This document shows, piece by piece, positions 1 through 7,200 of a DNA stretch of 9,945 nt (within the stretch, counting starts at the first letter, position 1; every line of letters begins with the position of its first letter). The notes beneath the pieces are model-generated. The model saw nothing but the letters and a program-made list of their open reading frames with translations, was not told the DNA's origin and made no database searches. This stretch comes from Microcaldota archaeon. Its GTDB lineage: Archaea > Micrarchaeota > Micrarchaeia > Micrarchaeales > CABMGC01. The translations under genes and the position numbers were made by a program. Location: assembly GCA_028866975.1 (NCBI GenBank), contig JAGWHG010000021.1:1-9945 (forward strand), given 5' to 3'.

Positions 1-177
1 AAGGCGCTTAACCTTTTTGGATCATCTCTGATGGCAAGCATAAACATTGGCAAGAATAACGAAGTTGCGGTGGACCAAATTATCAGTAATATAGGTGAAT
101 ACGAGAACCCGCCATCATTCAGCGCTGTGCTAAGCGCCCTCAAGAAGGCAGAGAGGATTCTAGAGAGGACAAAGTAG
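1..177 (+). CDS. 3' end of an unrecognised gene (C-terminal 58 codons)
   Basis: An open frame enters from the window edge in frame 1 and ends at a TAG stop at 175-177. The visible C-terminus has a short small-residue/hydrophobic stretch (LFGSSLMASINIG), then a Pro-Pro-containing segment and a charged, probably helical tail ending in RILERTK. I recognise no family motif, and too little is present for a call. Its stop directly abuts the stop of the opposite-strand FKBP gene (TAG then TTA, no base between), so the two genes are convergent with no spacer. It is counted as a gene because the frame is open to the edge, its codon use (AGG, ATA) matches the neighbours, and it stops exactly where the next gene ends. 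Confidence 0.6.
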   Translation, partial: KALNLFGSSLMASINIGKNNEVAVDQIISNIGEYENPPSFSAVLSALKKAERILERTK

Positions 178-873
178 TTACTTTGTCTCCTTCTTTTCCT
201 TCTGCCTGGTGTACTCCTCTTTTATGTCGACCTTGTCTAGGGCCTCGATGTCGCGGAGCAGGTTGCTCACAAAAGTGGACTTGTTCACAAAATAGTTGGA
301 GTCCTTTTCGACATCAGTTCCTATCTCGACCTCTGCGGTCTTGCCATTTATCTTGACAGACTTTGGCTTGAGCGAGAACGAGTCTGCAAGCTCTTTGACC
401 TTGTCCTCCTCCTTGTCTATCTTGGACACGATCTTGACCTCGTAGATTAGCTTCTCGCCTGCAAGCGGGTGGTTTGCGTCTATCATTACCCTCCCGGAAT
501 TGACGCTCTTGACTGTTGCGATAACGCCGTCCAAGTCGAGCTGCATTCCAGGGTAGGGCTCCATGTCCCTCTTTTTGAAATCAGCGATCGGCATTACGCG
601 CACAAGGTTGTTGTCCCTCTCGCCGAATGCATCGACCGGGGCGAGTTCTATCTTTTTGAGCTCGCCGACGTTCATGTTCTTGATGTTCTCGTAAAGGCCC
701 TTTATCGTGTTGCTCTTTCCGATCACTACAAGCTGCGGACCGTACTTTGAAGTCTCATAATATACGCCTCCGTCCTTTGCCCTCTTTTCATCCGTTGTAT
801 AGACAAGCTGGTTGTCTGCAGCCCTCCATGCCGTATACTCGATCTTTACGAAATCCCCGTCTTTCAAACTCAT
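178..873 (-). CDS. FKBP-type peptidyl-prolyl cis-trans isomerase (long archaeal type)
   Basis: Predicted 231-aa cytoplasmic prolyl isomerase and chaperone of the SlyD-like/archaeal FKBP26 group. An FKBP half-domain (about residues 5-87) carries GKSNTIKGLYENI and ends in AFGERD (82-87). An insert-in-flap chaperone domain follows (about 88-130). The FKBP fold then resumes with the hallmark NHPLAG (134-139) and a YEVKIV strand. From about residue 160 there is an extra charged C-terminal domain ending in a Lys/Glu-rich tail, as in the roughly 230-aa archaeal long FKBPs. The usual Pro of the PG motif before the central helix is Lys here (IKGL). I chose ATG 873 over an in-frame TTG at 888 because GTGAT lies 3 nt upstream of it and MSLKDGDFVKIEY is the typical family start. 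The gene is monocistronic and divergent from the 962 gene. Confidence 0.93.
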   Translation of the reverse strand: MSLKDGDFVKIEYTAWRAADNQLVYTTDEKRAKDGGVYYETSKYGPQLVVIGKSNTIKGLYENIKNMNVGELKKIELAPVDAFGERDNNLVRVMPIADFKKRDMEPYPGMQLDLDGVIATVKSVNSGRVMIDANHPLAGEKLIYEVKIVSKIDKEEDKVKELADSFSLKPKSVKINGKTAEVEIGTDVEKDSNYFVNKSTFVSNLLRDIEALDKVDIKEEYTRQKEKKETK

Positions 874-891
874 GGTATCACAATTCAATAC

Positions 892-930
892 AATTAAATA
901 AGCTGACGCCTATTAATCACTATACTTATT
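892..930. promoter_or_regulatory. Divergent promoter region between the FKBP gene and the exported-protein gene
   Basis: The 88-bp gap 874-961 is A/T-rich. On the minus strand CTTATTTAATTG (892-903) is centred about 24 nt from the FKBP ATG. An element around 921-930 (TATACTTATT on plus) sits about 37 nt before the ATG at 962 and could serve the plus gene with a leader of about 10 nt, or the FKBP gene with a longer leader. Both genes have GTGAT exactly 3 nt before ATG (877-881 on minus, 954-958 on plus), matching the archaeal anti-Shine-Dalgarno. Assignment of individual boxes is inference. Confidence 0.45.
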
Positions 931-961
931 ACTCTAACAGGTTAAAAACCCTTGTGATTAG

Positions 962-1576
962 ATGGACCGCACCAAGCTCAAGCAGATAATCCTGGCGGTT
1001 TTCGTGGCAGTGATATTCATAGCCTCCTATACCTCTTTTAGCAACGGCGGGGTCAACATGGGCCAGACGACCACGACATCGATCTCTCCGCAGACACTCT
1101 ATGGCGTCGGCACCACAAATGGAATAGTTAGCGGCTACGGCACAGTCATGTCCGTATTTGTGAACTGCCCGAAACAGGATGCTGTGAGCTTTAATGTCTC
1201 ATCGGTGCTCTCTAAATTGACATCAAACAATTCCGTTTACAACTACTATTCGCCTAATGCCAGCACTTACACGGTATACACCGGCAACCTCAACTCCTAT
1301 GAGCTTTCCAATTACATCTCCTCGCAAATCGGGAACGCATCATCGCAGTGCCTCTCTTTCAAAGGCCAGACATTCGTGATGCTGCCGCACAATATGAGCT
1401 TTTCGATAAACGGCCAGGGCACAACGCTAAATCTGCCGCAGACCCTGCGGAACTATTCTCTTGTGGCTAGAATTGCCGCACTCAAAAGCAACATCCCGGT
1501 CAGGGTTGCAGGGCTGTTCACTGTGAACGGCACGCTCTTTGGCAATCTGAGCGTGACCTACATCGGTGGTAACTGA
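962..1576 (+). CDS. Membrane-anchored or secreted protein of unknown function, rich in N-glycosylation sequons
   Basis: A 204-aa protein I do not recognise. Residues 1-7 are basic (MDRTKLK), followed by one hydrophobic segment at about 8-22, so it is an N-terminal anchor or uncleaved signal with the rest outside the cell. The remainder is rich in Ser, Thr, Asn, Gly and Tyr. It contains eight N-X-S/T sequons (Asn 78, 89, 99, 125, 144, 164, 189, 195) and just two cysteines (69 and 130) that could form a disulfide. This is the composition of a glycosylated archaeal surface protein. The ATG at 962 has GTGAT 3 nt upstream. Its stop overlaps the gltX start (TGATG, shared A at 1576), so the two are probably translationally coupled, although no functional link to tRNA charging is evident. 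Confidence 0.8.
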   Translation: MDRTKLKQIILAVFVAVIFIASYTSFSNGGVNMGQTTTTSISPQTLYGVGTTNGIVSGYGTVMSVFVNCPKQDAVSFNVSSVLSKLTSNNSVYNYYSPNASTYTVYTGNLNSYELSNYISSQIGNASSQCLSFKGQTFVMLPHNMSFSINGQGTTLNLPQTLRNYSLVARIAALKSNIPVRVAGLFTVNGTLFGNLSVTYIGGN

Positions 1577-3288
1577 TGGCGGACAAAAAGCTCGCCGACG
1601 CAATAAGGAAGTACGCAATAAAGAATGCAATAGATTACGGCACAGCCAAAGAGGGCAGCGTGATGGGAAGGATACTCTCAGAATTCCCAGAAACGAAGTC
1701 CGACATGAAGGGCCTTGCAAAACAGGTCGCAGAGATCATCAAGCAAGTTAATTCGCTTAGCAAAGACGATATCCAAAAGGAGTACGGCAAACACAGCAAG
1801 GAGTTCGAGCGTGAGGCTGAAGAGAAAGCAAAGGAATCGGTCCCCAAGTTCATTCTCGAAGGTGCAGTAAAGGGCAGGTTCGTGACAAGGTACGCGCCTG
1901 CGCCGAACGGCTACATGCACATCGGGCATGCCAAGGCCGCACTGGTCGCCGATGAGGCAGCAAGAGTGTATGACGGCAAGATAGTCCTTTATTTTGATGA
2001 CACGAACCCCGAAAAAGACAGGCAGGAATACGTAGATGCGATGAAGCGCGACCTGTCTTGGCTTGAAATAAAGTTTGCAGCGGAACACTATGCAAGCGAC
2101 AACATGGCGCTGATATATGAGAGCGCAAGGAAGCTGATAAAACAGGGCAGCGCATACGCCTGCGAATGTGACGCAGAGACCATGAGCAAGAATAGGTATG
2201 ATGGCAAGGCGTGCAAGCACAGGGAGAGAAGCGCGTCGCAGAATGAGAAGATTTTCGAGGATATGCTGAAAGGAAAGTACGATGAAGGGAGCGAGGTCAT
2301 CAGGTTCATGGGGGACATGAAATCAAACAACACGGTGCTTAGGGACCCGACGCTTCTTAGGATAAAAAAGGACACGCACTACAGGCAGGGCGACAAGTAC
2401 ATCGTGTGGCCGACTTACGATATCAACACTCCGATAAACGATTCCATAAACGGCGTTACAGACGTGATAAGGTCAAAGGAGTTCGAGCTGCGGGACGAGC
2501 TTGCCGCCGGGATACTTGATGCCCTGAAGATGAGAAAGCCGAGGATACATTCCGAGGCAAGGCTTGTAATCAAGGATAACATAACGCACAAGCGCGAGCT
2601 CAACAAGCTCATGGAAGAGGACGTGCTTGAAGGCTGGGATGACCCAAGGCTCACGACAATCGCTGCGCTGAGGAGAAGGGGGATAGCACCTGAGGCGATC
2701 CGCAAGTTCGTGTTGAGATTCGGACTGAGCAAAACTGACAGCGAAGTAGACCTGAGCATGCTGCTTGATGAGAACCGCAAGGTCATAGACAAGACATCGA
2801 AGAGGCTGTTTTTCGTGGGCGACCCTAAAAAGATCACTGTTGAGGGAATTGAAAACCACGACGTCAAAATGAGGCTATTGCCGGAAAACGATAAGGAATT
2901 CAGGCGCTATAAGCTCGGAAATGCCTTCTACATAAGCGGCAGGGAAGCAGAAAACCTCAGGGTCGGTGACAGGATAAGGTTTAAAGACTTATTTAATGTA
3001 GAGATAAAAAATCTGAAGGGCACAATGTCCTGCAGATTCATAGGCGACGACCAGAAAGTGGGCAAGACATTGCAATGGGTTAACGAGGGTAATTGCATAA
3101 AAGCACAACTTCAAACACCTGGGAGACTTTTGATTAACGGCAAGTTCAACAAGGACAGCATCGAGACGGCAGACGGCCTTTTGGAAAGCTACGCAAGCAA
3201 TCTCAAAGAAGGGGAGGTTGTACAGTTCGAGCGCGTGGGCTTTGCAAGGCTTGACGACAAGAAAAGGATGCTGTTCATAGGCTGTTAG
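1576..3288 (+). CDS. gltX: Glutamyl-tRNA synthetase, archaeal/eukaryotic type
   Basis: A 570-aa class I aminoacyl-tRNA synthetase that joins glutamate to tRNA(Glu). Archaeal enzymes usually also mischarge tRNA(Gln) for GatDE/GatCAB correction. A charged helical N-terminal region (about 1-95) precedes the Rossmann domain. The latter has TRYAPAPNGYMHIGHAKAAL with HIGH at 115-118 and YFDDTNPEKD at about 139-148. C196, C198, C213 and H215 look like the Cys-X-Cys...Cys-X-His zinc site. WPTYDINTPINDSINGVTDV (278-297) and GWDDPRLTT (353-361) are typical of the archaeal/GlnRS-like branch. The KMSKS position reads ITHKREL (336-342) instead of the common LSKRKL, keeping Lys-Arg but not the Ser. The C-terminal part (about 410-570) is the beta-barrel anticodon-binding type. 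The start overlaps the upstream stop. The downstream gene begins 8 nt after the TAG at 3286-3288. Confidence 0.96.
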   Translation: MADKKLADAIRKYAIKNAIDYGTAKEGSVMGRILSEFPETKSDMKGLAKQVAEIIKQVNSLSKDDIQKEYGKHSKEFEREAEEKAKESVPKFILEGAVKGRFVTRYAPAPNGYMHIGHAKAALVADEAARVYDGKIVLYFDDTNPEKDRQEYVDAMKRDLSWLEIKFAAEHYASDNMALIYESARKLIKQGSAYACECDAETMSKNRYDGKACKHRERSASQNEKIFEDMLKGKYDEGSEVIRFMGDMKSNNTVLRDPTLLRIKKDTHYRQGDKYIVWPTYDINTPINDSINGVTDVIRSKEFELRDELAAGILDALKMRKPRIHSEARLVIKDNITHKRELNKLMEEDVLEGWDDPRLTTIAALRRRGIAPEAIRKFVLRFGLSKTDSEVDLSMLLDENRKVIDKTSKRLFFVGDPKKITVEGIENHDVKMRLLPENDKEFRRYKLGNAFYISGREAENLRVGDRIRFKDLFNVEIKNLKGTMSCRFIGDDQKVGKTLQWVNEGNCIKAQLQTPGRLLINGKFNKDSIETADGLLESYASNLKEGEVVQFERVGFARLDDKKRMLFIGC

Positions 3289-3296
3289 GCGACCAG

Positions 3297-3992
3297 ATGG
3301 TAGTATTGGTAAACGCTGCCGATAAAAGGCAGCAGGGAGACAAGGCGGGCGAGATTCAGAGCAGGGACGTTTCCAATTTTGAGAACCTCGCGTACAAAAA
3401 TGTCGTGCAGGAGAGCTGGCGCGGAAAGCTAAAGCACGACAAGCACCTTTTGGACATGGTCGATGACCATGCGACGAACATGCATAGGCTGCTGGGCAGC
3501 GCAGATTATGAGGTATACGGCATAGACAAGGCGATTTCGAATTTCAGGGGCATGAGCAAGGCGGAGATAAAGGGCTACATGAAGACGCTGGAGGGGCTTG
3601 CGTATTTCTACAACACGACGCTCGGCCCTGAGCTTGCCTCCACGATCATCACAGGGATCACCGATAGGGCAAAGACCCTCAGCTCGCTGGGAAAGTACTA
3701 CAGGCTTATGATAAACGGCATAGAGTCGCGCATAAAGAGGTATGACGACAAAATGGGGAGAGAGAATAAAAACGTGGAATACCTCTCGCTGGACCTAAAG
3801 TTCAAGGAGTCGAGCCTGATAAATCGGATATTCAAGAAAGGAGAGCTCAACTCAATTCGGAATAAGATAAACTCCAAGAAAAAGAGGATTGCAAAGATGG
3901 GCACGCATGCGTCAAAGCACAGAAGAGTGCTTGATTCTGTTAACAGGACGATAAAGGGCGGACTGGTCAGCTACCTAAATCCCCCTAAGTAG
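3297..3992 (+). CDS. Hypothetical helical, basic protein
   Basis: A 231-aa protein I do not recognise. It has no signal peptide and no membrane segment, so it is probably cytoplasmic. The sequence looks almost entirely alpha-helical, and the C-terminal third is strongly basic (Lys/Arg-rich from about residue 150, including NSKKKRIAKMG), which could suit RNA or ribosome binding, but that is only a suggestion from charge. No cysteine is present and no catalytic motif is evident. It starts 8 nt after the gltX stop, so it is likely the third gene of the 962-3992 unit and could be translated by coupling. The ATG at 3297 is preceded by GCGAC at a 3-nt spacing, a weak version of the GTGAT site seen elsewhere. 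The last 18 nt overlap the end of the opposite-strand aldo/keto reductase gene. Confidence 0.75.
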   Translation: MVVLVNAADKRQQGDKAGEIQSRDVSNFENLAYKNVVQESWRGKLKHDKHLLDMVDDHATNMHRLLGSADYEVYGIDKAISNFRGMSKAEIKGYMKTLEGLAYFYNTTLGPELASTIITGITDRAKTLSSLGKYYRLMINGIESRIKRYDDKMGRENKNVEYLSLDLKFKESSLINRIFKKGELNSIRNKINSKKKRIAKMGTHASKHRRVLDSVNRTIKGGLVSYLNPPK

Positions 3993-4775
3993 CTCGTAGT
4001 CCTTTTCCTTAAGCTCCCAGCCAGTGCAGCCCAGTATCTCCTTTAGGTGTTCTCTGCTGCTTGCCTTTGGTATCGGCATGGATCTTTTCATCAGGTAGTT
4101 GAGCGCGACTTGCACTGGAGTCTTCTTGTAGTTCTTTGCAACATCTATTATCTGGGCAGACTCGGCAACCCTACCCTTTGCCAGAGGAGTATACGCGATT
4201 ATCTTTATCTTGTTCTTCTCGCAGAACGGTATTATGTCATCTTCCGGACCCTTGCTAAGGACGCTGTATTCTATCTGGTTGGCCTCGACCTTGTACCTCT
4301 TTGCGCAGTCCATCGCCTTCTGCGTGTCCTTTACGCTAAAGTTGCTTATTCCAAAGCTCCTTATCCTGCCGTCATCGACAAGCGATTCGAGTGTCGATAT
4401 GGCCTCTTTCATACTCGCTATCGGATTCGGCCAGTGTATTAGGTAGAGGTCTAGATATTTCGTCCCGATCCTCTTGAGGCTAGCATCTACGGCTTTGTGT
4501 ATGCCCTTGCTGTTAAGATGCGTCGGCCACACCTTCGATGTTATATGCAGCGCCTCCCTGTCCCGCCCCCTTATCGCCTCGCAGACAAGCTCCTCGGCGT
4601 GGCCCCTTCCATATATTTCGGCGGTGTCGATTGCGTTTATGCCACTGTCGAGTGCGAACTTGAGCGCTCCTATCTCCTGCGCGTCATTGCGCTTGTCAGA
4701 AAACATCCAGCCGCCCGTTCCCCATGTGCCTATCCCAATTGGAGACACCTTCTTGCCGGAGAGCTCTGTTATCAT
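3975..4775 (-). CDS. Aldo/keto reductase
   Basis: A 266-aa NAD(P)H-dependent oxidoreductase with the AKR (beta/alpha)8 barrel, expected to reduce aldehydes or ketones in the cytoplasm; the substrate cannot be told from sequence. The full catalytic tetrad is present at near-canonical numbering: D50 and Y55 (AIDTAEIYGRGHAEE), K81 (ITSKVWP) and H114 (LYLIHWPNP). GIGTWGTGG near the N-terminus, SFGISNFS and the C-terminal IPKASSREHLKEILG are the cofactor-site signatures. I chose ATG 4775, not an in-frame codon at 4850, because MITELSGKKVSPIGIGTWG is the normal family N-terminus, it gives the canonical residue numbering, and a TATA box is centred about 27 nt upstream, as for a leaderless mRNA. The longer form would run through the promoter and into the divergent gene. 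The 3' end overlaps the hypothetical gene by 18 nt. Confidence 0.94.
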   Translation of the reverse strand: MITELSGKKVSPIGIGTWGTGGWMFSDKRNDAQEIGALKFALDSGINAIDTAEIYGRGHAEELVCEAIRGRDREALHITSKVWPTHLNSKGIHKAVDASLKRIGTKYLDLYLIHWPNPIASMKEAISTLESLVDDGRIRSFGISNFSVKDTQKAMDCAKRYKVEANQIEYSVLSKGPEDDIIPFCEKNKIKIIAYTPLAKGRVAESAQIIDVAKNYKKTPVQVALNYLMKRSMPIPKASSREHLKEILGCTGWELKEKDYELLRGI

Positions 4776-4796
4776 CGATAAATGAGGCGTATAAAA

Positions 4797-4808
4797 GTTA
4801 TTTATAAC
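4797..4808. promoter_or_regulatory. Symmetric TATA element shared by two divergent genes
   Basis: GTTATTTATAAC is a perfect inverted repeat (GTTAT, 2-nt spacer, ATAAC) in the 60-bp gap between the aldo/keto reductase and the small membrane protein. Read on minus it is GTTATAAATAAC, centred about 27 nt before ATG 4775, the spacing of a leaderless archaeal promoter. On plus it is centred about 33 nt before ATG 4836, leaving a leader of roughly 6-8 nt. Either strand could bind TBP. Confidence 0.55.
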
Positions 4809-4835
4809 ATCTGCAACATCTATAGTTGGATCTGA

Positions 4836-5132
4836 ATGGAAAGGAAACACCTGTCAAAAAAGCTGCAGCGCGCAGAGAAACTAAAGAAAGGCTTGGAAAG
4901 AGTTGCATTCGCATCGCTGTTCTTTGACATAGCAATAGCCGTAGTGACACTAATCACAATAAACTTCGGCAGAATGGACATAACTGATGAGCTAATACTG
5001 CTGTTCAACTACGCCCTCACTGTCATAGTCGTAATATCCATTGGGATATTTGTGATGATGCTGTTAGTTAGGCACTATCAGAGGATAGTGGATATAGCGC
5101 TCATGCGCGGGCGAAAGAGGCACGGACAGTGA
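4836..5132 (+). CDS. Small two-helix membrane protein, unknown function
   Basis: A 98-aa protein with no family I can name. A strongly basic N-terminus (MERKHLSKKLQRAEKLKKG) precedes two predicted transmembrane helices at about 23-43 and 53-77, joined by a short loop (NFGRMDITDE). The C-terminal tail is basic (RGRKRHGQ). By the positive-inside rule both ends should face the cytoplasm. The ATG at 4836 has GGATC a few nt upstream and the shared TATA element about 33 nt upstream. The opposite strand here carries no better candidate, and the codon use is like the neighbours. It ends 1 nt before the end of the convergent P-type ATPase gene. A role alongside the metal ATPase is possible but not shown by anything in the sequence. 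Confidence 0.7.
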   Translation: MERKHLSKKLQRAEKLKKGLERVAFASLFFDIAIAVVTLITINFGRMDITDELILLFNYALTVIVVISIGIFVMMLLVRHYQRIVDIALMRGRKRHGQ

Positions 5133-5133
5133 C

Positions 5134-7200
5134 CTACTCCTTTTTATCGAATCGCGAGAGCAGAAGGGAGTTTGACACCACGGTTACCGAGCTGAGCGCC
5201 ATCGACACAGCAGCAAGCAGCGGCAGCACATCGTATATGCTGACCGTGAGGAATGGAATCAGCGCACCTGCCGCGATTGGTATTAGCACGGTATTGTAGG
5301 CGAACGCCCAGAAGAGGTTCTGCCTTATCTTCGACATTGTTCTGGCGCCCAGGCCCAGGGCAACGAACGCATCGTATACGTTGTTCCTTACCAGTATTAT
5401 GCCGCCTGCCTGTATCGCAACCTCCGTTCCCGCCCCTATTGCTATGCCAAGATCCGCCTTTGTCAGGGCAGGGGCGTCGTTCACTCCATCGCCCACCATC
5501 GCCACAGTCTTCCCGCTGCGCTGGAGCTCTTCTATCTTCTCCATCTTGTCTTGCGGCTTTGAGTTAGAGAGGACATTTTTGATGCCAAGCTGCGCCGCAA
5601 CCAACCTTGCCACCCTTCCATTATCCCCAGTAATTAGCCATACCTCTTTGCCCGCGTCCTTGAATGCGATTATGGCACGCCTGCTGTCCTCCTTTAGTAC
5701 ATCTGCCAGTGCTATCATGCCCACGATCTTATTGTCCACGCTAACGATGAGTGTGGTGTTTCCCATAGCCTCTAGGTTGGCGATCCTGCTCTCGAATTTC
5801 CTTATCTGCGCACTGGGAAAAAGGTCCCTGTTGCCAACCATTATCTTCCTGCCGCCCTTCTCCGTTGCAATAACGCCGCTCCCCTGCCTGTAGCTGAATT
5901 TTTTAGGGAATGCAGGCCTGATGCGCTCTTTGCGCGCCCTCGCCAGAATGGCCCTGCCTAGCACGTGCTCCGAGTTTGCCTCGGCCACCGAAGCTGCCGC
6001 AAGCACCTGATTGCTGCTCAACCCTGACGCGGACACTATTTCCGTGACCTCCGGCCTGCCCTTTGTAAGCGTTCCGGTCTTGTCCAAAACTATCGTATCG
6101 ACCCTGCTTGCGATCTGCAGGGCCTCACCGCTCTTCACCAGTATGCCGCGCCGCGCCGCAACCCCAGATGCGACGAGCAAGGCTGCTGGCGTGGCTATGC
6201 CAAGTGCGCATGGGCATGCAATTATCAATACGCTGACAAATATCAGCATGGCAGTATTGGCACCAACCCCGTACGCAAACCATGCGATCGAAGAGACGAG
6301 ACCGATGGCCACCACTATGGGCACGAAATACGATGAAATCGTATCAGCGAGCTTCTGTATGGGCACCTTGCTCGAAGCCGCATCTTCAACAATCTTGATT
6401 ATCTGCGCCAGTGCAGTGTCCTTCCCGACCTTTGCCGCCTTTACCCTCAGCACACCAGACAAGTTGAGCGTTCCTCCAATAACCTTGTCGCCCCTGCCCT
6501 TTGTCACCGGCATGCTCTCCCCGGTTACTATCGATTCATCGACAGATGAGCTTCCGTAGGCCACAACCGAATCCGTGGGGATATTCTCACCCACCTTGAC
6601 TAGCAGCAGGTCCCCAACCCTTACCTTCTCTACGCTCTTGTCGATTATCTTCGCCCCCCTGACGATGTGCGCAACCTTGGGCTGCAGGGATATCAGCGAG
6701 GATATGGCATTTGAGGCTCGCGATTCGGCGATGCGCTGCATATAGGTGCCGGTGAGTATTAGTGATATTATTATTGAGGACGTGTCAAAATACACCCCGC
6801 CCGAGATTCCAGGGACCAGAACTATTGCGGTGCTGTATGCCCATGCGGCACTGGTGCCTATTGCTATTAGCGTGTCCATGTTCGCTGATCTGTTCCTGAC
6901 AGCGTCGAGAACTCCTGCATAGAATCTCTGGCCAGGATAAAACTGCACCACGCTTGCCAGTAGCAGCATAGCGTAATCTGCGAATGCTGGATGGAAGAGG
7001 TATGTGAGCACAGCCACTATCGCCGTCAGCGGCCACGACACCGCCAGCGACAGTTTCAGGTTCCGAAGCTCTCGCTTGGGCTTTTCGAACTGTATCTTGC
7101 AGGTCGTACTGCAAAAGTAGTATTTTTTCCCGTATCTTTCCGATACGAGCTTCGACTCGGCCTCGTTAACCGACATCCCACATACCGGATCCGTTGCCGT
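5134..7200 (-). CDS. copA: Copper-exporting P1B-type ATPase with N-terminal YHS metal-binding domain
   Basis: An ATP-driven membrane pump, about 688 aa from the proposed ACG start (7200) or 680 from the first ATG (7176). Numbering here counts ATG 7176 as 1. The actuator domain has TGES (218-221). TM6 has CPC (321-323), the phosphorylation site is DKTGT (Asp365), and the hinge is GDGVND (562-567). TM7 (N-X6-YN-X4-P, 620-633) and TM8 (M-A-L-S-S, 659-663) give the P1B-1 pattern, which indicates Cu(+)/Ag(+). There is no HMA domain; instead a YHS/TRASH-like domain reads DPVCGM followed by YYFCSTTC. Its first cysteine lies upstream of ATG 7176, so that start would break the domain. No ATG, GTG or TTG exists between the preceding TGA (7201-7203) and DPVCGM, whereas ACG 7200 gives the usual (M)ATDPVCGM. 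The nucleotide-domain HP motif is SEHVLGRAI, with Val for Pro. It is last in the metal cluster. Confidence 0.95.
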   Translation of the reverse strand, partial: TATDPVCGMSVNEAESKLVSERYGKKYYFCSTTCKIQFEKPKRELRNLKLSLAVSWPLTAIVAVLTYLFHPAFADYAMLLLASVVQFYPGQRFYAGVLDAVRNRSANMDTLIAIGTSAAWAYSTAIVLVPGISGGVYFDTSSIIISLILTGTYMQRIAESRASNAISSLISLQPKVAHIVRGAKIIDKSVEKVRVGDLLLVKVGENIPTDSVVAYGSSSVDESIVTGESMPVTKGRGDKVIGGTLNLSGVLRVKAAKVGKDTALAQIIKIVEDAASSKVPIQKLADTISSYFVPIVVAIGLVSSIAWFAYGVGANTAMLIFVSVLIIACPCALGIATPAALLVASGVAARRGILVKSGEALQIASRVDTIVLDKTGTLTKGRPEVTEIVSASGLSSNQVLAAASVAEANSEHVLGRAILARARKERIRPAFPKKFSYRQGSGVIATEKGGRKIMVGNRDLFPSAQIRKFESRIANLEAMGNTTLIVSVDNKIVGMIALADVLKEDSRRAIIAFKDAGKEVWLITGDNGRVARLVAAQLGIKNVLSNSKPQDKMEKIEELQRSGKTVAMVGDGVNDAPALTKADLGIAIGAGTEVAIQAGGIILVRNNVYDAFVALGLGARTMSKIRQNLFWAFAYNTVLIPIAAGALIPFLTVSIYDVLPLLAAVSMALSSVTVVSNSLLLSRFDKKE

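Noticed and set aside
1678..2867. Several minus-strand open frames of 100-180 codons
   Set aside because: All lie opposite gltX, whose motifs are continuous, and none has a recognisable domain or upstream promoter.
3975..4850. A 291-aa aldo/keto reductase starting at 4850
   Set aside because: The extra 25 residues cover the TATA element and the start of the divergent gene, do not look like AKR sequence, and spoil the canonical D50/Y55 numbering obtained from ATG 4775.
5381..6559. Long plus-strand open frames (5381-5893 and 6011-6559)
   Set aside because: They are antisense to the well-supported copper ATPase, have Ser/Ala/Thr/Pro-biased composition typical of shadow frames, and show no motifs.
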